Source: CAYJIL01 sp964370235
Lineage (GTDB): Bacteria > Bacteroidota > Bacteroidia > Bacteroidales > Rikenellaceae
NCBI GenBank assembly: GCA_964370235.1
Contig: CAYJIL010000043.1
Location: 1-19,793, forward strand
Direction: 5' to 3'
DNA: 19,793 nucleotides
Positions 15,257-19,793 of the stretch are shown piece by piece. Below the pieces are notes generated by a model. The model did no database searches. It saw only the letters and a list, made by a program, of their open reading frames with translations, and was not told the origin of the DNA. Each line of letters begins with the position of its first letter. The first letter of the stretch is position 1. The position numbers were made by a program, and so were the translations under genes.

Positions 15257-15287
15257 CAAAGTTAAAACTATTTTTTGAAAACACATA
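15257..15287 (-). promoter_or_regulatory. Candidate fabD promoter
   Basis: On the minus strand TATG (15287-15284), a 19-nt spacer and TAACTTTG (15264-15257). The -7 box is exact and the -33 box has one mismatch. The leader to ATG 15162 would be about 90 nt. Confidence 0.5.
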
Positions 15288-15402
15288 ATACCTTTTTATA
15301 TAAATAATATCCCATATTGCGCAAAAGATAGTTTGGCTCGATTTTTGTTTTGCAATATAAAAACGGCACATTATCGAAAACATCAATATACATATAAACA
15401 AA

Positions 15403-15417
15403 ATCTGTTTGACAGAT
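15403..15417. promoter_or_regulatory. Palindrome over the dps -33 box
   Basis: ATCTGT-TTG-ACAGAT is a perfect 6-3-6 inverted repeat that contains the -33 TTTG (15408-15411). Binding there would block RNA polymerase, so it is a candidate operator for peroxide or iron control of dps. The sequence does not obviously match a known OxyR, PerR or Fur site. Confidence 0.5.
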
Positions 15418-15439
15418 AAGCAAACTTGCCATATCTTTG
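15408..15439 (+). promoter_or_regulatory. dps promoter, exact Bacteroidetes consensus
   Basis: TTTG (15408-15411), a 20-nt spacer and TATCTTTG (15432-15439) match the consensus with no mismatch. The predicted leader is about 45 nt. Confidence 0.75.
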
Positions 15440-15491
15440 CAGTAGAAATTAAAACAAATAACAATTACAAAATATTAAAACATAAAAGATT

Positions 15492-15974
15492 ATGAATACT
15501 CTAAATTACATCCACCTAGACAAATCAAAAGTTAACGTAGTAGTAGATCACCTACAAATTCTACTAGCCGACTACCAAGTATTCTACACAAACCTAAGAG
15601 GATTTCACTGGAACATCAAAGGTAAAGGATTCTTTGAACTACACGCAAAATTCGAAGAGCTATACAACGACGTTGCACTAAAGATTGACGAGGTAGCAGA
15701 GCGCATCCTAATGCTAGGTGCTGAGCCCGAAAATCGTTTTAGCGCATACCTAACAAAGAGCACTATCAAAGAGGTTAACTCGGTTAGCTGTGGCGAAATT
15801 GCTATGAAAAACATTCTAGAGAGCTACTCTGCTCTACTAAATAGCGAGCGTGCTATTTTGGCTGCTGCATCAGAGGCGGCAGATGAGTCAACTGTCTCTC
15901 TTATGAGCGATTACATCAAAGAGCAAGAGAAACTAGTTTGGATGCTTGTAGCATACTCAACAGAAGTTTGTTAA
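15492..15974 (+). CDS. dps: Dps ferritin-like DNA-protection / iron-storage protein
   Basis: A 160-residue Dps, a four-helix protein that forms a dodecameric shell, oxidises Fe(II) with peroxide and stores the iron, protecting DNA. The intersubunit ferroxidase ligands are in the family spacing: H39 (RGFHWNIKG), H51, D66 and E70 (KIDEVAERI), equal to H31/H43/D58/E62 of Listeria Dps. The length and the ending helix are standard. There is no Lys-rich N-terminal tail of the type used by E. coli Dps to bind DNA, so DNA binding by that route is unlikely. Codons are extremely biased (16 of 19 leucines are CTA), as expected of a highly expressed gene. It is monocistronic, with a consensus promoter, an overlapping palindrome and a strong terminator. 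Confidence 0.95.
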   Translation: MNTLNYIHLDKSKVNVVVDHLQILLADYQVFYTNLRGFHWNIKGKGFFELHAKFEELYNDVALKIDEVAERILMLGAEPENRFSAYLTKSTIKEVNSVSCGEIAMKNILESYSALLNSERAILAAASEAADESTVSLMSDYIKEQEKLVWMLVAYSTEVC

Positions 15975-16003
15975 AGTAAAACAGAATATAGTATATAATA
16001 GGT

Positions 16004-16036
16004 AGGCTACCCCAAATTTTGGGGTGGCCTATTTTT
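16004..16036 (+). terminator. Rho-independent terminator of dps
   Basis: AGGCtACCCCAAA paired with TTTGGGGTgGCCT (stem 16004-16030, one G-T wobble), followed by A and five T (16032-16036). It lies 30 nt after the dps stop. This is the only textbook hairpin-plus-T-tract in the window. Confidence 0.85.
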
Positions 16037-16142
16037 ATTATATGGGGTTTAAATCTCAATAATTTTAACTATTTTTGTCGCTTATTGGGCTATAATTTGT
16101 AGCCTACACAACTATAAAAACAACAAAATTAACATTTAGAAT

Positions 16143-16823
16143 ATGAGCTTAAAAATCAAATTATTCCCAGTAAATGCCTTTCGTGAGGTAACATATGTAG
16201 TATCGGACGAGTCGGGCGAGGCAATAATAATTGACGCAGGTGCACTAGAGCAAGACGAAATAAACAAAATATGTAACTACATCGAGCAAAAAGAGCTTAC
16301 AGTAAAGATGCTAGTTAACACACACGGCCACCTAGATCATATCTTTGGTGTAGAGGCTCTAAAGGCCGAGTTTAATGCGCCGTGGGGTATCTCGTCAAAA
16401 GAGCAAATGCTACTAGAGCGTGCACCACAAAGCGCTATAATGTTTGGGCTAGACCCAAGCGATATAACTGTTCCAACTATTGATTTCGACCTAGAGACAA
16501 TGGACGAAATTAAGTTTGGTAACACAACAATGCAGGTGATTAAGACTCCGGGGCACTCGCTAGGTGGGGTTTGCTTTTATGAGCCACAAGAAAAAATTAT
16601 GTTCACTGGCGATACTCTATTCCAAGGCAGCATTGGTAGAACAGACCTTCCGGGAGGTAGCTACGACGAGCTTATGGGTAGCATAATCACAAAAATTCTT
16701 CCGCTAGGTGGCGATGTTACGGTATATCCGGGGCATGGCAACCACTCTACCCTAGCACACGAGGCTGCATACAATCCGTTTATATCTGAGGTTCTGCAAG
16801 GACAAGCAAACTACGCAAAGTAA
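16143..16823 (+). CDS. Metallo-beta-lactamase-fold hydrolase (glyoxalase II-like)
   Basis: A 226-residue cytoplasmic binuclear metal hydrolase. Metal ligands are visible: T60-H61-G62-H63-L64-D65-H66 (THGHLDH), H138 in TPGHSLGG, D157 in FTGDTLF and H198 in YPGHGNHS. The QGSIGRTDLPGG segment (161-172) is typical of the glyoxalase-II-like/YcbL group, which hydrolyses thioesters. It lacks the C-terminal glutathione-binding domain of true GloB, so the substrate is unknown. The stop overlaps the trmD start (TAATG), implying translational coupling. It heads the run trmD, MFS transporter, lpxB. Confidence 0.88.
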   Translation: MSLKIKLFPVNAFREVTYVVSDESGEAIIIDAGALEQDEINKICNYIEQKELTVKMLVNTHGHLDHIFGVEALKAEFNAPWGISSKEQMLLERAPQSAIMFGLDPSDITVPTIDFDLETMDEIKFGNTTMQVIKTPGHSLGGVCFYEPQEKIMFTGDTLFQGSIGRTDLPGGSYDELMGSIITKILPLGGDVTVYPGHGNHSTLAHEAAYNPFISEVLQGQANYAK

Positions 16824-17503
16824 TGAGAATAGATATTTTGACCGTAGTGCCCGAAATATTATCGGGGCCACTCGACCAGTCTATACTAAAGAGAGCTCAA
16901 CAGAGCGGTTTGGTAGAGATTAAGGTGCACGATATTAGAGATTACACCACAGACAAACACCGCAAGGTAGATGATTATCCGTTTGGGGGCGAGGCAGGCA
17001 TGGTGCTAAAGTGCCAGCCTATATTCGACCTTATCACCAAACTAAAGAGCGAGCGTGACTATGACCACATCATATACACCTCGCCCGATGGTGCTACCTT
17101 TAACCAGCGCACCGCAAACACCCTTTCGCTTGCAGGTAATATTATGATTCTTTGTGGACACTACAAAGGCATCGACCACCGCATACGTGAACACCTAATC
17201 ACCATGGAGATTTCGATTGGCGATTATGTGCTAACGGGTGGTGAGCTTGCTGCTGCCATCATAACCGATGCAGTGGTGAGAGTTATTCCGGGAGCAATTG
17301 GCGACGAGGCATCGGCACTTACCGATACGTTTCAGGACGATTTGTTAGCTCCTCCGGTTTATACTCGCCCTGCCGAATTCAATGGCTGGAAAGTGCCTGA
17401 GGTATTGCTTTCGGGCAATTTTGCTTTAATCGAAAAATGGAAAAGCGAGCAAGCAATGGAGCGAACCGAACGCCTTCGCCCCGACCTACTAGAAAAAAAA
17501 TAG
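16823..17503 (+). CDS. trmD: tRNA (guanine-N1-)-methyltransferase
   Basis: A 226-residue TrmD, a SPOUT-class enzyme that methylates G37 of tRNAs reading CUN, CCN and CGG codons, preventing +1 frameshifts. MRIDILTVVPEIL, YPFGGEAGMVLK (52-63), CGHYKGIDHR (111-120), the knot motif GDYVLTGGELAA (133-144) and YTRPAEFNGWKVPEVLLSGN (180-199) are all present. The ATG shares its A with the upstream TAA stop. It is not in the common rpsP-rimM-trmD-rplS cluster, which is usual for Bacteroidetes. Given the heavy CTA (CUA) leucine use in this genome, tRNA-Leu substrates should matter here. Confidence 0.97.
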   Translation: MRIDILTVVPEILSGPLDQSILKRAQQSGLVEIKVHDIRDYTTDKHRKVDDYPFGGEAGMVLKCQPIFDLITKLKSERDYDHIIYTSPDGATFNQRTANTLSLAGNIMILCGHYKGIDHRIREHLITMEISIGDYVLTGGELAAAIITDAVVRVIPGAIGDEASALTDTFQDDLLAPPVYTRPAEFNGWKVPEVLLSGNFALIEKWKSEQAMERTERLRPDLLEKK

Positions 17504-17525
17504 AGACCTTAACTTAAACAATGCT

Positions 17526-18671
17526 ATGAATAACAACATCTTAAAAATAATTCCAGCCCTTCTAACATTCTTTGTTATGGGATTTGTCGACTTAGTGGGT
17601 ATTGCTACAAACTATATTAAAGTAGATTTTGCCCTTAGCGACACCGAGGCTAATATGCTACCATCAATGGTATTCTTTTGGTTTTTGGTACTGAGCATAC
17701 CAACTAGCGTAATTATGACCAAACTAGGCAGGCGTAACACATCGCTACTGAGCCTTGTGGCAACTGTTATTGCGCTCATAGTACCTTTTGTGGAGTATAG
17801 TTTTGGGGCGATGTTTATTTCGTTTGCATTGTTAGGTATTGGTAATACGCTCATGCAAGTGTCGCTCAACCCTTTGGTGTCAGACATTGTGTCGGGCAAA
17901 AAGCTAGCGAGCATGCTAACTCTAGGTCAATTTATTAAGGCAATATCGGCTTTCTTGGCTCCAATACTTGCTGCCTATGCAGTAACGGTAACTGGCGACT
18001 GGAAGTCTATGTATATTATCTTTGCAGGTATTTCGATTGTTTCGATGGTGTATCTGGGTGCAACAAAAATTACCGAGAGCCAATCCGAATCATCGTCTAG
18101 CTTTAAGGAGAGTTTTTCGCTACTTGGCGACAAGTCTATATTGATGCTATTTTGTGCTATTCTTGTTACAGTGGGGCTAGATGTTGGTATTAACATTACA
18201 GCACCAAAGCTAATGATGGAGCGTTTTAGCATGCCATTATCAGAGGCTGGATATACGACTAGTCTATATTTTATTTTTCGTACAGTGGGCTGCTTAGTGG
18301 GCGCATTACTACTATCAAAGGTAAAGGCACGCAGTTTCTTTCTTGTAAGCATTGCATTGCTTTCGCTTTCTATTATAGGATTGCTTGTTTTTGAAAGTCA
18401 AATGCTTATCTATGTATCTATTGCACTACTAGGCTTGGGTAATGCAAACATATTCTCGCTAATATTTGCACAGAGCCTTAACCTAATGCCCGAAAAAGGA
18501 AACCAAATTTCGGGCCTCATGATTATGGGTGTAGCAGGTGGTGCTATCTTCCCTCCACTAATGGGGCTTGCATCCGATAGTATGGCATCACAAATGGGTG
18601 CTGTAATTGTACTTGCGCTGTGTGTGGGCTACCTGTGGATAATGGTTCCAACAATCAAGAGCAGTAATTAA
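17526..18671 (+). CDS. MFS transporter, sugar-type (FucP-like group)
   Basis: A 381-residue major facilitator protein with about 12 hydrophobic helices in two halves separated by a charged loop (about 183-197, ESQSESSSSFKESF). The opening IIPALLTFFVMGFVDLVGIATNYIKVDF and the GRRNTSLLSL loop (68-77) resemble Bacteroidetes sugar transporters of the FucP/glucose-galactose type. The specificity cannot be read from the sequence. A fucose or hexose substrate would be attractive given the GH29 locus, but that locus is over 6.5 kb away with an assembly gap between. It starts 22 nt after trmD and ends 7 nt before lpxB, so it is very probably in the same transcript. Confidence 0.83.
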   Translation: MNNNILKIIPALLTFFVMGFVDLVGIATNYIKVDFALSDTEANMLPSMVFFWFLVLSIPTSVIMTKLGRRNTSLLSLVATVIALIVPFVEYSFGAMFISFALLGIGNTLMQVSLNPLVSDIVSGKKLASMLTLGQFIKAISAFLAPILAAYAVTVTGDWKSMYIIFAGISIVSMVYLGATKITESQSESSSSFKESFSLLGDKSILMLFCAILVTVGLDVGINITAPKLMMERFSMPLSEAGYTTSLYFIFRTVGCLVGALLLSKVKARSFFLVSIALLSLSIIGLLVFESQMLIYVSIALLGLGNANIFSLIFAQSLNLMPEKGNQISGLMIMGVAGGAIFPPLMGLASDSMASQMGAVIVLALCVGYLWIMVPTIKSSN

Positions 18672-18678
18672 TAAAGTT

Positions 18679-19793
18679 ATGAAATACTATATTGTTGTAG
18701 GCGAGGCATCGGGCGATCTACACGCCTCGAATATGATGCTATCTATCAAAGAGCGAGACCCTAATGCCGAGTTTCGTTTCTTTGGTGGCGACCGCATGGC
18801 GGCTGTTGGTGGCAAGGAAAACCTTACTCTACACTACAAAGAGGCATCGTTTATGGGGCTTTGGCAGGTGCTTGGTAACTTAGGTACCATCAAAAAGCAG
18901 ATGCAGCTGTGCAAGCAAGATATACTCGACTTTGCACCCGATGTGCTAGTGCTAGTAGATTACGCTGGCTTTAACCTGCGCATTGCTCGCTTTGCCAAAG
19001 AGCAGGGTTTAAAGGTGTTTTACTATATTGCCCCCAAAGCATGGGCGTGGAACCGTTCTCGTGCAAAGAAGATAAAGAAATATGTCGATAAGCTATTTGT
19101 GATATTCCCTTTTGAGGTCGATTTCTTTAAGCAATATGGTATCGAGAGCTACTATGATGGTAACCCCATTATGGACGCAATTGAGAATAACATCCCTCCT
19201 AGCGACGAGCAGCAAGACAAGCTTTGGGGCTGCCCCAAAGAGCAGCGCATAGCTCTAGTGTGTGGTAGCCGCAAGGCAGAGGTAAAAACAAATTTGCCAT
19301 TCATGGTAAGAGTTGCCAACCAGATGCACAGCCACAAGTTTATTATTGCCGCTGTGCCATGGATAGATCGTAGCCTATATGAGGGTATTGTGGCACAAGC
19401 ACCCAATATATCTATTGTTACAGATCGCACCTACGAAGTAGTAAAGAGTGCATCGGCAGCCATAGTTACTAGTGGTACAGCGACCCTAGAGACTGCCCTA
19501 CTAGGCACACCACAAGTAGTATGTTACTGGGTGAGCCCTCTGTCTACTATTCCTGCAAAGATGATTGTTAAAATTGAGTTTATATCGCTTGTCAATATTG
19601 TAATGGGCAGAGAGGTAGTGCGTGAGCTACGCTATGCCGAGAAAATGACAACCGAAAACGGTGTTAACGAACTTGAGGCTATTTTGCCAGGTGGCAAAAA
19701 GCGTGAGAAGATGCTAGCAGATTATGCTGAGCTTACCCAAAAGATGGGTAGTGCTGGTGCTTCGGGACGAGTGGGAAGTAGGATTGTTGAGCT
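18679..19793 (+). CDS. lpxB: Lipid-A-disaccharide synthase, 3' end beyond window
   Basis: An open frame from ATG 18679 to the window edge (371 complete codons, no stop). It is a GT19 enzyme that joins UDP-diacylglucosamine and lipid X into the lipid A disaccharide at the inner membrane. Read by hand: MKYYIVVGEASGDLHASNMM, LVDYAGFNLRIA, YYIAPKAWAWNRSRAKKIKKY, FPFEVDFF, YDGNPIMD, CGSRKAEVKTNLP and SGTATLETALLGTPQVV. All are canonical LpxB motifs. LpxB is about 380 residues, so only a few C-terminal residues are missing. It begins 7 nt after the MFS stop. Its presence confirms a Gram-negative outer membrane with lipid A. Confidence 0.95.
   Translation, partial: MKYYIVVGEASGDLHASNMMLSIKERDPNAEFRFFGGDRMAAVGGKENLTLHYKEASFMGLWQVLGNLGTIKKQMQLCKQDILDFAPDVLVLVDYAGFNLRIARFAKEQGLKVFYYIAPKAWAWNRSRAKKIKKYVDKLFVIFPFEVDFFKQYGIESYYDGNPIMDAIENNIPPSDEQQDKLWGCPKEQRIALVCGSRKAEVKTNLPFMVRVANQMHSHKFIIAAVPWIDRSLYEGIVAQAPNISIVTDRTYEVVKSASAAIVTSGTATLETALLGTPQVVCYWVSPLSTIPAKMIVKIEFISLVNIVMGREVVRELRYAEKMTTENGVNELEAILPGGKKREKMLADYAELTQKMGSAGASGRVGSRIVE

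Larger units (their letters stand above)
15163..15491. other. Divergent intergenic region fabD-dps
   Basis: Gene-free DNA holding the fabD promoter (15257-15287, minus) and the dps promoter with its palindrome (15403-15439, plus). The open frames within it are AT-rich and have no family resemblance. Nothing else was recognised. Confidence 0.7.

Noticed and set aside
16074..16099. TTTG...TATAATTTG as a promoter for the metallo-hydrolase operon
   Set aside because: Spacing is about 13 nt and the -7 box has three bases between TA and TTTG, so it fails the consensus.
1..19793. tRNA, rRNA, CRISPR arrays, insertion sequences or phage genes
   Set aside because: No cloverleaf, repeat-spacer pattern, transposase or phage protein was recognised on either strand.

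Overview
The window looks like a chromosomal contig of a Bacteroidetes (Bacteroidales-type) bacterium, probably from a metagenome or draft assembly because it carries a run of exactly 100 N. The evidence is the promoter signature TTTG-N19-21-TAnnTTTG upstream of several genes, the lack of strong Shine-Dalgarno sequences, AT-rich intergenic DNA, and Bacteroidetes-typical proteins: a DUF6515-like protein, LTXXQ/Spy-like periplasmic proteins, a GntR regulator with a LacI-like sensor, and secreted GH116, GH43-like and GH29 enzymes. Leucine is strongly biased to CTA (16 of 19 Leu codons in dps), which is unusual. I cannot place it below order level.

Layout. 1-3121: a membrane PAP2 phosphatase (minus), a 356-bp gene-free stretch holding the ppk promoter, then polyphosphate kinase ppk1 (plus), closed by a bidirectional hairpin. 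3131-10834: a carbohydrate locus. On the minus strand a GntR/LacI-type regulator, a secreted GH116 enzyme and a secreted five-bladed beta-propeller glycosidase form a tight operon. Divergently, an AraC regulator is followed by a secreted GH29 alpha-L-fucosidase with its own promoter. No SusC/SusD genes are visible. 10878-10977: assembly gap. 11069-14046: two small paralogous LTXXQ exported proteins flank a DUF6515-like exported protein and a solitary HsdR-N-type nuclease. 14281-15162: fabD. 15492-15974: dps, with a strong promoter and a palindrome over its -33 box. 16143-19793: a four-gene plus-strand run of metallo-beta-lactamase-fold hydrolase, trmD, an MFS sugar-type transporter and lpxB (cut by the window end).

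How they work together. The carbohydrate locus most likely trims fucose and then beta-glucosyl/xylosyl residues from a fucosylated glycoconjugate in the periplasm or at the cell surface, with two independent regulators sensing the products. The rest is mostly housekeeping: fatty-acid initiation (FabD), tRNA m1G37 methylation (TrmD), lipid A assembly (LpxB), and phosphate/iron stress storage (PPK1, Dps).

No clearly new multi-gene system is visible. The most interesting signal is regulatory. The promoters of ppk1, the GntR regulator and dps each carry a perfect inverted repeat centred on the -33 TTTG box, and the ppk1 and GntR ones share the core ATTTGGAAT in identical register.
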